NCBI GenBank assembly: GCA_905160935.1
Contig: CAJHZI010000233.1
Location: 109,501 to 173,500 of the forward strand
Source: Enchytraeus crypticus
Taxonomy: Eukaryota; Annelida; Clitellata; Enchytraeida; Enchytraeidae
DNA length: 64,000 nt
Reading direction: 5' to 3'
Positions within the stretch are counted from its first letter, which is position 1. Each line of letters opens with the position of its first letter. A program made the translations under genes and the position numbers. This document shows positions 1-12,895 of this stretch, piece by piece. Under the pieces are notes generated by a model. It had not been told where the DNA came from and searched no databases. It saw only the letters and a program-made list of their open reading frames with translations.

Positions 1-130
1 ACACCGCTCTTCTCTGTCTTCTGCTTTATTTTCACGTTCACATACGAGTTGATCTTTAAATCTTCTTACATGATATACCATTATTTTTGGCAGATTATGC
101 TTAAGAAGAGGTGGGTCCTCTCAGCTTTGA
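1..130 (-). mobile_element. LINE 3' end, family L-a (cut by window edge)
   Basis: Reverse complement carries the KRKAEDREER-type text (AGACAGAGAAGAGCGGTGT) and the ATTTAAAGAT block. Confidence 0.45.
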
Positions 131-679
131 GTTGACAGGATAGTTTCCTCAGGGTATGACGCCCCTGCCCAGTTAATGTTTGTAAAAAAAGAATAGAAAG
201 AGAAAAATAACTTTTGTAAAATGGAGCAAAACAGGAACACAAAAAATTACTGAAAGACTGACCGAGAATAGAAATAGAAAAATATCAGCTGAGATTCTAA
301 TAAAAACTGGACTAGAAAAATGTTGTGAGACTGGAAAAATACTGCTATCATTGCACCGTCCCTAATTTAAAATCTAACTAACTTTATCAAGTTAATGTCA
401 CATTTATTTTTAAAAGATATTAAAGTTATTTATTCATATTTTACAAATATCGATACATTGATCTAATCAGAAGATCCCAATAGTTCTAACAATTTGAAGA
501 AATGTGAAGACTAAAACGAAATGATAAGGGCCTACGTTATTTTCTTCAGCTGCATTATATATGGAATTGATTTTCAATTGTCTGGCTCTACAAGTAGATC
601 TAGAGGCGAGATTCGAAATAGTGCAAAAGTTGTTATTTGGAGAATTTTCTGAGTGGTTTCATTTCTTCGTATTCTGCTT

Positions 680-705
680 TAACTATCTCTCTCTCTCTCT
701 CTCAC

Positions 706-747
<42 letters not shown>

Positions 748-965
748 AGTGCAGCCTACTTGCAAGTCCAAAGTATATAACGTCTCAACTCTTTTCTGTC
801 TTCCCCTTTCCTCTTCATGTCCACACATGATTGGTTCTTTAACCACCCCTCCGCATTTCAGGGGACTGGGGTCATTCGTTTGTGTTGTGACATACCGTTC
901 TTTTCTTGGGGGTTATTCATTTGACGAGGTGAGCTCCCTGTGCCTTCCTTAGCTTTGACAAACTT
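680..965 (-). mobile_element. LINE 3' end, family L-a, with (CT)n
   Basis: Minus-strand copy 745-880 whose 3' terminus (complement of ATCTTAGTGCAG) abuts 60 bases of CT repeat at 684-742. Confidence 0.5.
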
Positions 966-1944
966 TTACTGGGAAAAGGCGTCATTCCCTGAGAAACTAT
1001 CCTGTTTACCCGATTACCCTGCTTATTTTGTTTTCAATGAGAACAAAATGACCGGTTGCGCGGAATGATTGTATTGAATGAAAAACATCACGTAACATTT
1101 AACAATATACAAGTAATTCATTGTTGCGTTATAAAATCTTAAATGTATTCAATTGGATCCTTTGTATAACTTGTTCTCATATGCCTCTACTTTATCATTG
1201 ACTATTTCATTTAATATTTGTACCTCCAAGTTGGCATTAGCGCATCTATTATCAACATCCCTTACATTACTACTGAACTAACGAGGCTCCACTTGGACCA
1301 GTATTGACTCCTCTAGGTGTTCTTCCACTATAGGGCCAACTTAACTTGAAAATATTTAGCAACTCGATTACCTTCAACCCTCACGAAACATCAGAGAATA
1401 TGTTAAGAGATTTTATTATGGAAAAAGTACAGCTACGGAAATATTACTTTTTAGAATGAATTTATATTTAAATTACAATTTATATTGAAATCAACAGTTC
1501 AGAATTGCTCATGCAACAGAGGTTTCAGTAGGAGAGGAAAACTACAAAGAAGTTTGAAGAAATCCACGAAGATAAAGATTTGTAAAGTCTATAATGAGGA
1601 CCACGCCACTGTAAGATTGTGAAACATGAACGTTCATTATGATACTAGAGAACTGGCAGCATTTGGAATGGGGCTTTGGAGAAAAATGAAAAGGATCAAA
1701 TGGGCTGACAAAATTAAAAACGAAGAAGTATTAGATATGGTGAAATAAATAGAAATTTGATTATTATTATAAGGAATATATCCCGTGTGTGTCCGAAACA
1801 CTGAATAATGGACCAACCGTTAATATGTGTTTTGCTCCACGTGCTACTAAGCCTGAATTCAACAAATAAAAGATATTGTAATATCTTACAGTCATTAGAT
1901 AATAACACCTGTCTGCATACAATGTATCTATTCACACATCTCCA

Positions 1945-2045
1945 ACAACACAGGACTTAGAGGAAGACCGAGAATAGGGATGTTAGATGATTTAATAGCA
2001 TATTCCTGTACTGATATGAAAGGCATAGCTGAGGAGAGAAATTGT
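1945..2045 (+). mobile_element. LINE 3' end, family L-a, old copy
   Basis: GGACTTAGAGGAAGACCGAG then ATGTTAGATGATTTAATAGC; recognisable GRPRIGMLDDL text. Confidence 0.45.
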
Positions 2046-2089
2046 TGAAAATAGCATAAAATATATATAAGTTAATTAAGTAAATGAGT

Positions 2090-2361
2090 ATAGAGTATTA
2101 TATAGTGCTTTATTGATATGGTATAAAGTGCTATATTGATATGGTATAAAGTGCTATGTTGATATGGTATAAAGTGCTATATTGATATGGTATAAAGTGC
2201 TATATTGATATGGTATAAAGTGCTATATTGATATGGTAGGAGTGCTATATTGATATAGTATAAAGTGCGATATTGATGTGGTATAAAGTGCTATATTGAT
2301 GTGGTATAAAGTGCTATATGGCGTTAAACTGTTATTGATTGATTGATTGATTGATTGATTA

Positions 2362-2395
<34 letters not shown>

Positions 2396-2402
2396 ATGGT
2401 AG
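2090..2402. repeat. 23-bp array carrying a copy of the GT92-A acceptor, then TTGA repeat
   Basis: About nine units of TTGATATGGTATAAAGTGCT; the unit at 2229 reads GATATGGTAGGAGTGCT, the same as the intron-exon junction at 2394-2410. A TTGA run (2333-2393) intervenes. Confidence 0.75.
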
Positions 2403-2535
2403 GAGTGCTGACGGTGAGGCGGATACCACATCCAGTTCAGAGTACGCAAGTCCTCGAGTCTCAGTGGCGCATCCACATGATCAGAAACCTGCGCACTACA
2501 GCGCTCAACGACTGCGTGATGAGAGCCGCTTATAA
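2403..2535 (+). CDS. GT92-A exon with NDC motif
   Basis: Acceptor ...GATATGGTAG, then GA completes a phase-1 codon; the reading begins VLTVRRIPHPVQS and ends RAAYK at the donor AA|GTAAAG. The acceptor has almost no pyrimidine tract because a satellite abuts it. The 133 bp length equals that of the matching exons in genes B and C. Confidence 0.85.
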
Positions 2536-5500
2536 GTAAAGTTCTCTCTCTCTCTCTCTCTCAATTTATCTCTATCTACATATCTCTCACTCTCTCTCTC
2601 TCTCTCTCTCTACTTCTCTCTCTACCTCTCTGTCTCTCTCTCTCGCTCTACCTCTCTGTCTCTGTCTCTCTCTCTACCTCTCTCTCTCTCTCTCTCTTTC
2701 TATCTCTCTCTCTCTCTCTCTCTTTCTATCTCTATCTCTCGACCCCTTACTCTGCTTTCTATCTCAATTCTCTAAATCTCAATTCTCTATTGTCCACATG
2801 AAACTAGTAGGACAAACTCCTAAAACAATCAATATCGTTGATTCTAAAACACCAATGTTGAATGTCTCAAAAGCTAAAAGATAAAGTCATGAAGTTTTAA
2901 ATGTTTCGGGCACTGACGAAATGTTCGTTTACACACACCCTAGATATTAAAATAACAATTAAGGCAGTTATTCTTCAATGTAGCTCCAAAATGCATATAT
3001 GATTTTTTTCTTTTGAGTCCCAATCATGAATATAATACTTATTTCTGTATGATAGGCCTATATAATCCCTATAGTTCGGGTTATTTAATTCTGAATAGCC
3101 GTCCAAGTGATACGAAGTTTTAGCAGTTATGGATTTGCTTGATTCTGAATGAGTTGGTACCAATAGACAGATAGTAAATGTGATAGGAAAAAGAAAAGTG
3201 ATAGACAGAAAAGCTGGATAGGATATATTAGAAGTGAAATGGCTAGCTAGAGAATGTAATAGAAGGATGAAAGCAAAGGAAATGAGTTTAAGGAAGATAG
3301 AGACATGGGATGCTGGATGATTTGAAATCCATATACAGTATAGAGATGAAAAGGAGTGTTGAAGATAGAATTAGTTGGAAGAGCTGTATGCCATGTATCT
3401 GCAGTTAGGTAGTGTACCAGAAGAAGAACGTGGATTGGTTTCAGAAGCACTGCAGTAGGTCTAACGATTTTCTTCCAAGAAACCTTAAATCTTAATCTGG
3501 CCTTCATAAAGAATTACAGCTAGGCCTACAGTTGGCAATGCCCTAATTACAAAGAAATTTCCATTGCGACAAAACATGTCTGAGCATGCAACAAAAATCC
3601 TTCATGTTTCGTGTGAAAGAGAAAACAATTGTTGAACGATACAACAAAATCAATATGAGTTCACAATTGTGAAGTGTAAAACCGATCGGAATCCAGGCAA
3701 TATACCAGTCTTCGTCTTAACTTCTCTCTATCTCTCTCTCTCTCTCTCTCACCCACTCATTCTTATCTCTCTTTCTTTATTCTCTTTCTGTCTGCTATTT
3801 CTCCTTCCATATCTCTATCCTCTTTTGTTCATTTTTACCTAAATTATCCCTTTGCTCAAAATGTTAGGTTTAATTTTTATTTCCCATTTAAGGGGTTTAA
3901 TCTCTCTACCTCATTAATTATGTTATCGCTATTGCCCCACTTCTTGCCATAGAAAATATATTAAAATTGTAACAAAGAAATTAACTACAGTTTCTTAAAC
4001 TTAGATAACTAATTTATCTAAGAAGTCGGTAAGATACTCGACCGCGGATCAGTTGATGCGGGTTCAAATCCTGGGCTCGCCCGTCACTGACATCGCTTTC
4101 GAGTGAGGAAACTGACGTTAACCTTACCAGCTTTTATCTAAAAAGCTTATAATTATTTTAATAATTTGTAGTGACATGTTTGTAGTGACATGTGATGGGA
4201 ACGTCCCTGAAATCACCCTTGTATGAGGAAGCGGAAGTTCAGCCTTTATTTGTTATATTAGTATTAAGTAAATAAATTCATTATGACATTATATCTCTAT
4301 TTTCAACAGATATCGCTGGGTTGTTATAGTCGACTTAGATGAAATAATCATACCAAAACAGCATTTAAACTACTCTTCACTATTAGATGATATCAACAAA
4401 AAATTCAACAAAACACCCGAATCTTACCTCTTACGCAACATCTACTATTTAAAAGAATTCCCAGTTGATAACAGTCGATCTCCTCTGCTGAAGACAATGC
4501 GATTGCGCTACAGAGCTCAACCAAGTCTGCCCTATACTGCGCCCAAGTCTATTACAGACCCGATCAAGTGCTGGAACATGTTCAACCACTACTGTCTCAA
4601 GCCTCTCACACCCAGGAAGTCTCGGCGTAACGACGGTGGTCCAGATTATCGCATCGATGCTTTAGAGGTTTGTGAAAAATTTAAATGATCAATCAATCAG
4701 GTATTCAGGTGGTCAACTAGATAGGGTGTTATGGTCCCTCATTGATGGCCTGGTTTTGCATGTATTAGAGTGCCTGTCATTGCGTTTTACTTAAGTACCT
4801 CTACGTTATTCGAAATATGTTGACTGCTGTGCTGTGTGATATGTGAACAAAATAAACAAATGTCTCTCAATGAAATGATTTAATTCATTCTATCAAGCAT
4901 CTAGCTCCACGTATCATATGTCCTATCTATATTTATTAAAGAAAAATGTGCAGTTAATTGATGTCAACATACCACTCACTGGATTGCTTTCTGTCTTCTT
5001 CTCTTAGTGCACTGCCTACCGGCAGGTCCATGGTACATAACGCCTCCACTCTTCTCTGTCTTCCGCCTTCCTCTTCATTTCCACATATGAGTGGGTCTTC
5101 AAATCATCTAACATACCTAATAGAGTATTGCGCTATCGATTGCTTTCTATCTATCGACAAATTATTTGACTCTGAAATACAATGTGTTGAAAGAATACTT
5201 AAATCGGCACTCATGACGGTTTTCAATTACTCCATTTAGTTCAATTACAATATTCTACCAATTGTAAAACAAAGTTTTAACGTTAAAGTCAAAACATACT
5301 GAAATGCGAGTAAATACTCATTATCCTTTCGAAAGACTACAGGATTTTGTGGACGATATTTAACTACGATGTAAATAGCATAGCCTAACTAACGAACTAA
5401 ATAGCATAAATACTTAAAAATTGAAATAGATCTAAAATCTGTAGTGTTGAGTGTCCTATCTTGTAGATATGGCTTAAAAATTTGACTGAAGAGTAGACTT

Positions 5501-6086
5501 ATTTTCGTTTATTTCTAAGCAATCTGACAACCGCAGATGGATCACATATGAAATTGAACATACGAACATAATTGTAATACGTACCCAGGATTCGATGACG
5601 TGTCTAGGCTAACATTCGTTGAGAGGAACTATTTATTAGCTTTAATACATTTACTTTATTATTCTTATTTTACTATAATTAATTTAATTTACAAATTTCT
5701 TTGGATTTAGGAATTTGCACCAATTTTTTTAAATTTTGACTTTCTATTTGGACCTCACTAGCTGAGATTTGTCTCAAAAATTCTCGGTGTTGTCCTTGAT
5801 GATGGTAGCATTTTGATTGTAGCTATGTTGTTGAATTGTCACTGAGAGTCAACACTTATTTTGATAACTTTGGACTGATTTTCTGGATTTTGGAATTTTC
5901 ACCGTTTTCGTTGCTTCTTTTTGCTCGCCGGCTTAGTTATCTCAATACTGCTCGATGTTGTCATTGATGACTGTAGCACTCTAATTGTTGTTGTTTTATT
6001 ATTATTATTTATTATTATTATTATTACTATTATTATTATTATTATTACTATTATTATTAGTAGTAGTAATATTATTATTATTACTA

Positions 6087-6129
<43 letters not shown>

Positions 6130-6384
6130 ACTACGCAGGTGCCCGCAGACATGGCAGGCTCCCACCACTACAGGGACTGCGGGAGGTTCTATGGGACGAA
6201 CTGTACGCAACTGACGAAGGAGAAAGTTCTGGACGACACAATGTTAAGATTTGAGCGACAGTTGACTGCAAGAGTTGAGAGAGCGCTTGACAGTATTACA
6301 CAACGGAAAGAGAGGAAGAGGAAATTGGATTACAAGGGCAGTACTTTAGACTATAGCACCAAGTCGATGGGTTCAGGATTATAA
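2403..6384 (+). CDS. GT92-family glycosyltransferase, gene A (3' exons only)
   Basis: Three exons join in frame: 2403-2535, 4310-4667 and 6139-6384 (stop). They encode the second half of a glycosyltransferase family 92 (DUF23) catalytic domain. Visible are a conserved NDC motif (RTTALNDCVMRAAYK), the acidic strand motif VVIVDLDEIIIP, probably the metal/nucleotide-sugar DxD site, and a C-terminal HHYRDCGRFY block followed by a basic tail. Exon lengths 133 and 358 match gene B exactly, so this is a close tandem paralogue. Known: the characterised family member C. elegans GALT-1 is a Golgi beta-1,4-galactosyltransferase acting on N-glycan core fucose; the substrate here is not predictable. The membrane anchor and first catalytic exon are not found in bases 1-2402, so they lie upstream of the window or are lost. 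No internal stop was found in the joined reading. Confidence 0.85.
2540..2745. repeat. CT-rich microsatellite after a GT92-A donor
   Basis: Imperfect CT repeats from just 3' of the donor. GT92-B has a CT-rich run at the same place (19979-20055), so the association predates the duplication. Confidence 0.7.
3180..3440 (+). mobile_element. LINE 3' end, family L-a, very old copy
   Basis: Aligns by eye to the 22060 copy (KSWIGYIRSEM; GATGCTGGATGATTTGAAAT; TGCCATGTATCTGCAG) with many changes. Confidence 0.4.
4020..4140 (+). mobile_element. tRNA-derived SINE, family S1
   Basis: A-box-like GTCGGTAAGATACTCGACC, B-box GGTTCAAATCC, then body TCACTGACATCGCTTTCGAG and TGAGGAAACTGACGTTAAC, end TACCAGCTTTT. 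Near-consensus copy in the GT92-A intron. Confidence 0.7.
4310..4667 (+). CDS. GT92-A catalytic exon (DLDE motif)
   Basis: Acceptor TTTTCAACAG; one base completes Lys, then YRWVVIVDLDEIIIP. It continues through NIYYLKEFPVD, RLRYRAQPSLPYTAPKS and KCWNMFNHYCLKPLTPRK to the phase-0 donor GAG|GTTTGT. Lacks stops over 119 codons. Confidence 0.88.
4995..5115 (-). mobile_element. LINE 3' end, family L-a
   Basis: CTCTTAGTGCACTGCCTACC at one end, then CTTCTCTGTCTTCCGCCTTC: the reverse complement of the family end. Lies in the last intron of GT92-A. Confidence 0.55.
5695..6127 (+). mobile_element. Dispersed repeat R5 (two copies) with ATT tail
   Basis: Two successive copies of TTGCTCGCCGGCTTAG ... 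CTCGATGTTGTCATTGATGA, then CTCTAATTGTTGTTG leading to about 130 bases of ATT repeat. The ATT tail reaches the acceptor of the last GT92-A exon. Confidence 0.55.
6139..6384 (+). CDS. GT92-A terminal exon
   Basis: Acceptor CTACGCAG lies about 11 bases after a long ATT microsatellite. Codes VPADMAGSHHYRDCGRFYG..., with LRFERQLTARVERAL and a basic tail, 81 codons, TAA at 6382-6384. The tail is longer than that of gene B (72 codons). Confidence 0.85.
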   Translation: MPADMAGSHHYRDCGRFYGTNCTQLTKEKVLDDTMLRFERQLTARVERALDSITQRKERKRKLDYKGSTLDYSTKSMGSGL

Positions 6385-6654
6385 TGCGCCGTCAGTCCGT
6401 CAATTGAAACCTCTTTAAAATGGTTTTAAATATGTTAGTAGGAGAAGAGGTTGAGGAAGAAGCAGTTTATAAAAGGAATTTATTTTACTTCAGTATTCTC
6501 ATAGTGAAACACTTATAATATATGCGGTACAAACCAAAAACTATGTCGTAGTATCTCATTGACATGATAGAAATAGAGAAATTTTTAGCTGCATGACGAA
6601 GTAACTGAGTAAAACAATTATGGTGTTTCCATTGCCTGCAGAATATAAACTGTA

Positions 6655-6790
6655 AATATGTAAAGCCGATGTTTCAGTTTCATCTCTCGAAAGCGATATC
6701 AGTGACGGACGAGCCAAGAATTTGAAAACCGCGCATATTGATTAGCGATTTGATATCTTGCCGGCATTGCCATTAGCTCCAGTCAGTGGC
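6655..6790 (-). mobile_element. SINE S1
   Basis: Reverse-strand, diverged (about one change in seven by eye); lies 270 bases after the GT92-A stop. Confidence 0.6.
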
Positions 6791-7494
6791 GATGTTAATG
6801 CGATAATGATGTTATACTTTTAAGCTTAATCGTATCTTAGTTAAACATTTCTGTGATGTATAGAGGTAGGAGCTCATTGAATATATAGAAGACTCTAGGT
6901 TATAGTGTATAAGGAATCTGTTCACTACAAAACATATTGCTGTTATTTGTTGCTTAAAGCGCTGACCGGCTAGAAAATGACAAAAATAGAGTTAAAACAA
7001 AGACGACCTCGATCAGATATGTTTTTATTTTTGGTTTACAAAATATTTTTTTTAATTTAGAGCTATACATGTATATGAAGCCTAAATAATGCAATATTTA
7101 TGCACGATAACTTTCAGGTTGAGAGAGATACCTGTACAAAAACATAGTTTTTTGTAACTTAAAGGTTTTAGATAAGCGTTTATTTATTTCGAGGACGATT
7201 GTTATTTATTTGCTACTGTAATGTATTTTGAGAATTGAGTATTATTTTATAAAAATTATACGAAGCCTATATCTGAGTTAATTGTATTTGTGGATCGCTA
7301 CAGATAATTAAGTACCTTTTTGCGTAATATGATATTTTCTTCATTTGACGAGAAGCAGACTTGTTTTAAGATTAGGCTACACCTGCAAATAAAATGAAGA
7401 TAAATTTCATTCTCATGTGGTGCTATTTACCTGAAATTAAACATGAACAAATTGTTCAATTTCACTCTGTCTCTGTGTCTCTGTGTCTCTCTGC

Positions 7495-7542
<48 letters not shown>

Positions 7543-7543
<1 letters not shown>

Positions 7544-7612
7544 GGCTCGCCCGTTACTGACATCGCTTTCATGTGAGGAAACTGACATTAACATTAGCTT
7601 TACCAGCTTTTT
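7543..7612 (+). mobile_element. SINE S1, 3' fragment
   Basis: Only the body after the B box is present, fused to a CT microsatellite on its 5' side. Confidence 0.55.
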
Positions 7613-8004
7613 TCTCTCTGTCTTTCTTTTCTTTCAAGCTCTCTCTTGAAATCAAAAGACCAACAAGTATGCGAGTATTTTCATTTTTCAGGATTCTCAT
7701 TGAGAATGAGAACAGGTCTAAATTCTTTTTTGTTCTATTGGCTTATAACCAGGTAGATCGCTTATACTAGGTCTTTTGTTATTTATACCCGTTTGTTTGT
7801 TCATCTCTGCAGGTGTTTTATAATTGCATAAACACAAATAGCATCAATGAAATAAAGAAATAATAATCATGAAAGTGTTTACAACCAAAAAGCCCGAGTC
7901 CTGCGCGACAACGATATAAATTTAGTATTGTTCGACTTAATTATTAGAAGAACACAGCAATTGAGATAAACTTCAGAATATTTTATGGTGTAGATTTATA
8001 CGCA

Positions 8005-8302
8005 GTCATCATCATCATCGTCATCATCATCATCATCGTCCCTTAATACCTGTTTAACCAGGGTCGGTATACTATTGGACTGTCTCAAATCCTCTCTGCC
8101 CTACACCACCAGCCAATCCCCTATTTGAGACATTTCCATTCGTTTAAGTTTTTGTAGAAATTTCTGTAGCCTAGGCGCTCATCAACCGAATGCCCTTTCA
8201 AACGTTGGTATGGATCTTAGTACTTTAGTCGTCTTCTACGACACGTGCAGTCACCGGTTGGTCAATTCTTCAAATAACCCAGACACAACATGGGGATATA
8301 GA
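8005..8302 (+). mobile_element. Dispersed repeat, family R3
   Basis: Begins in a CATC/CATCG microsatellite, then TTTAACCAGGGTCGGTATAC, CTATTTGAGACATTTCCATT, CTAGGCGCTCATCAACCGAA, CGACACGTGCAGTCACCGGT and ends GACACAACATGG. Eight or more copies in the window; a SINE or short non-autonomous element. Class unknown. Confidence 0.6.
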
Positions 8303-8714
8303 ATTATACGCAGTAACAAATGCTATTTAATGAAAAATGCTTTACTGGAGTCATTCCAGCACTTAATACAGCCACCTTAGAGTGCATAAGGCCCTTCCCT
8401 TCGCCTGTCCTTTCCATGGTTTGATTTGAACGCACTGAAGGATTTATCTGGATTATCTCCGTCAGCTGCCTCTTGGTTTATCTATTTGTGAGTTTAACGT
8501 CAAGGTCAGGAGCCCGATGGTCTTCTCGTCAAGACTTCATGTGTATCGGTGAACCGCTGTACCCCTGAAACCCGGCCATCGTCGTGGTTGATCCAAAGGA
8601 TCGACCAACTAAAGCACTCAGACAAGCTGAGATTATTCTTAGGCACAGCCAATAAATGTCCAATAGATGATCCTCCCGTCCGACTGTACTGACACTGATA
8701 ACCGTAATAGACAA

Positions 8715-8715
8715 T

Positions 8716-8783
<68 letters not shown>

Positions 8784-8808
8784 TGTGTATATATATATAT
8801 ATATCTTT
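8715..8808. repeat. TA microsatellite
   Basis: About 35 TA units with a short TACATATATGTG break. Confidence 0.8.
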
Positions 8809-9774
8809 TACGGATGTAGTAAGTGTTGTTGTTATTGATCTAAGTTGTTAATATCAATTCTTTATCGTTATTTAGAGAGACTATAAAGATGATAAATAGC
8901 TTTCGTAATTCTCCTCCTTGTCGTTAACGAAAACGTTTCAATTTAGTTACGGTTTTGATCATGTCATGAAGTGTTCTCACCGGCGCGTAAAGAAGAGGCA
9001 TGGGTAAGAATGTGTACCTTGGATCTACCACTTGGAAGAATACTTGATATTTATCTAATCACGAGATGTCGCTAGTATGAAGTGTGAAAAAGTTTAACTG
9101 AATCGTTTCATGCATACAGCAAGTCAAACAATTGAAAGCTTTTTCATTTACGTCACAGAAATTACTATTAAATTACTATTGAGTATATAAATTATGATAG
9201 AAATTACTATGTATCTGTAGAAGCCACGAATTCATTATATTATTTTCTTCGCATCTCATTCTCATAAAGAGTTTAATTCTCGAATATCTTACAGACATCG
9301 CCACTGGCTCCAGCCTTAGATATATCCCCCACTTTTTGAATGTTTTAAAGTACTAGGATTTATTTTCTTGGACCCTCAGGTTCAAACAAAGCACAGCTCA
9401 CAGCAGAGTAATCTCTGGATTAAGTTCAGTAATCGAAGAGGTGTAGAAATGGATGAGTACAGTAAACCATTACGCCTCGTCTGTCGTCGTTTAATCCATT
9501 CAGTATGTTGGCGACTTCAGAAGTTAAACCTTTATGAGAGAGCATTAATGCGTGAACAGGCCATGCGGCGTCTATTGTAAGTCGTCCAGTCACAATGATA
9601 GAATAGCTCAGTGTAGATAAGTATAGCTTTGCAGAAAGCACCCAGTATAATATTTATAACGAATATCTTGAAGCTCAACAAAGAGCATCATCTGTGCTCG
9701 ATGTTGTCATGGACAACAGTAGCATTCTAACTACGTTTATGTTGTGTTATAGTTGTACGTCATCTAACATACCA

Positions 9775-9905
9775 GGCCGAGATTAGGTATGTTAGATGAT
9801 TTAAAGACCCACTCATATGTGGAAATGAAGAGGAAGGCGGAAGACAGAGAAGAGTGGAGACGTTATGTACCATGGACCTGCCAGTAGGCAGTGCACTAAG
9901 AGGAA
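9775..9905 (+). mobile_element. LINE 3' end, family L-a
   Basis: Text GMLDDLKTHSYVEMKRKAED, REEWRRYVPWTCQ, ending CAGTGCACTAAGAGG. Clean copy of the family consensus. Confidence 0.6.
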
Positions 9906-10984
9906 AAGATTAAAAATCAAGACACAACGTTTCCTTAGAGACATTTTGAATCTTTAGAAGCCCAAGGGGCTTCTCTTCAAGACAGCAGGTGCACTGTTGA
10001 ACCGTTGTACCCTGAAACCCAGCAATTGTCGAGGTTGATCCTAAGGATCGACCAACCAAAGCAGCAGTCAGACAAGACTGAATAATGTTCAAAATGGGTT
10101 TAACCTTGCTTCAAACAATCATAGGACTCCCTAGATCAGAGCGATCCGTGGTCCAAACAGTTCTGAGAGTCCGAGAGAGAGAGATTTATATTGTTATGAC
10201 TACTGGTTGGTTTACAACTATAACATAACATAAACGTAGTTAGAATGTTACTGTTGTCCATGACAACATCGAGCATAGATGATGCTCTCTAAACTTTTTA
10301 ATATAGTCCGCGAAATATTGACACGGCATCATCCTTAGACTTATACCCAGAATTCCGTGTCGCGTTAGAGCATAAACATCAACAATTAGCTTTCAATCAA
10401 ACTCGATATTAGTTCTTCTAATAATAAATAACAAAAAGGAACTGAGATAATATCTCAGTGTATTCTACATTCAACTTTACTTAAGAAATAACCGAGGTAT
10501 TTTGTATACTACATTCAACTCTTCTTAAGAAACAACTGAGATATTATCTCATTGCGTCGTGTCCTACATTTAAATCTACTCAGCGATTGTCAGCTACCCG
10601 TGTATATTGCTCAGCAACAACAAAACTACTAAAGCTATTATTGTCTAGCCCGCATGAATATTTTCAAAATAACATCCAGTGTCATTGTAACCTAAGAATA
10701 ATACGCATTCACTGGTGAAAATTATAGTTAATTGTACATTATAGTTAATAATCTATCTCCAACTAAGAATAAACAATAATTAAAACGCTATACTTTCCCA
10801 AGGTTTTATAATTTACCCAGATTTCTGTTGACATAACTGTCAGCTGATCGTAAATTTCTAGAACTGACAATGGAGTTGTCATTTAAAATGGGCAATTTAA
10901 TTGTTTCATTCATAATAATATCACCGCTGCAATTAAGATATGCAGGAATAAATTATTGTAAAGCTGCCTTCCAGTATGGTATAA

Positions 10985-11250
<266 letters not shown>

Positions 11251-11399
11251 CCTCTTGGAGTAACTAGGCATATTTTTTGCTTTGACTTCGTAGGCTTACA
11301 AAAACATTAGTGAAAGCATTAAACTGATACTTTTGATCACCACAACATCGAGTACTACGAAACAAAACTAAGCCGAATAGCAAAAGCAATAGTACAATA

Positions 11400-11545
11400 A
11401 AGCTGGTAAAGCTAACATTAACGTCAGTCTCCTCACTCGAAAGCGATGTCAGTGACGGGCGAGCACAGGATTGAAACCCCGTACATACTGATCTGCGATC
11501 GAATACCTTACTAACATCGCCACTGGCTCCAGCCAGTGACTGAAT
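11400..11545 (-). mobile_element. SINE S1
   Basis: Full-length minus copy with both promoter boxes and the 5' GGCTGGAGCCAGTGGCGATG block. Confidence 0.68.
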
Positions 11546-11744
11546 GGAGCGAATTGAAAGTCTAAAAACTAGTCCAATTAAAACGCGAACAATGAAATGA
11601 GTCCTTGGAAAACGAAATCCATAGAAAACGAATCCAATCAGTGTACTGGACTACACTTTACCCAATCGCTCAGCCTTTTATATCAGGAAATTTAAAATAT
11701 CTTAAGCATTTATATCGTTTTAGTTTGTACTTGCTATTATAATC

Positions 11745-11970
11745 AACATATTCTCTTAAATTCCAGTTTAACTAGGGTCGGGATACGAATAGACCTTCAT
11801 TTTTGCCCATTCGTTAAATTTCTGTAGCAATTTCTGGAACCTAGGCACTCACCAACCGAATACGACTTTTGACGTTGGTTTTGATCTTGTTTTTATGTCA
11901 CTTTCTACGGCACGTGCATAATTACACGGTTGGTCTATTCTCCAAGCAACCCGTACACAGCACGTGGAAC
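11745..11970 (+). mobile_element. Dispersed repeat R3
   Basis: Copy with an internal gap after GGGATACGAATAGAC; ends CGTACACAGCACGTGG. Confidence 0.58.
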
Positions 11971-12021
11971 CTGCTAATAAATGAACTATTTATATGATAG
12001 TTCAAATATACTGTATATATT

Positions 12022-12078
<57 letters not shown>

Positions 12079-12154
12079 GAAAAGTGATAGAAAGAGAGAA
12101 ATGAAATTCGACGATGAATTTTGTATGTTATTTTGATATCACCGTTCTATTGTT

Positions 12155-12240
12155 TGTGTCCTATACGCTGAAGAATAGATCAACCGTTAAATGCACGGGT
12201 CGTAAGAGGCGACTAAGCATGAATTAAGGAAGGCAACGGC
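12155..12240 (-). mobile_element. Dispersed repeat R3, terminal fragment
   Basis: Complement of the R3 end: GAAGAATAGATCAACCGTTA and CGTAAGAGGCGACTAAGC. Similar short fragments lie near 1785-1850, 46450-46515, 48115-48200 and 51780-51850. Confidence 0.45.
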
Positions 12241-12717
12241 AAACCACCTCAGACGCTATATTTTTCCCAATCTGTAGGCTACACAAGATAAAGCCTAGAT
12301 TTTTGTGAAGAACTAACCTGTTGATGGAACGTGAAAATAGACTAAATATGAATATATATCTTGAACCTGCGATTAGGTACAAAATGCTATGTTATACGAT
12401 GCCTTGCTATGCTGTGTTGTACAGTGCAGTGTATTGCTATGCTGTGCTATACATGTTATCTATTTTATTCAATGCTATGCTACGCTGAGTTTCGCAGTTA
12501 TATTACACGCATTGGGTATAACGCCATTGTTAGTTGTGACTGAGTTAACAATGCTGGGATATTATGTACGGCTGAAGTTTTAGCAGTCTTCAGTATGCAT
12601 GTACATAGATAGTAGTGACATTGATTGCACATCACACATCAGTTGCTACACAGTTACATAGATATGGTACACACATATAACACTTCAGAAGTTATACAGT
12701 TATTTCTGTTCATAAGC

Positions 12718-12895
12718 TAAGATCTTACTCTATGATATTACTCTATGATATTACTCTATGATATTACTCTATGATATTACTCTATGATATTACTCTATGA
12801 TATTATTCTATGATATTACTCTATGATCTTACTCTATGATCATCTCTATGATATTACTCTATGATATTATTCTATGATCTTACTCTAGGGTCTTA
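12718..12895. repeat. 14-bp tandem array
   Basis: About twelve units of ACTCTATGATATT with few changes. Confidence 0.75.

Noticed and set aside
5899-6254. Poly-Ile/Leu frames on both strands
   Set aside because: ATT microsatellite; the real coding exon starts at 6139 in another frame.
9368-9641. Two overlapping frames of about 70 codons on opposite strands
   Set aside because: No recognisable domain, codon pattern or splice context.
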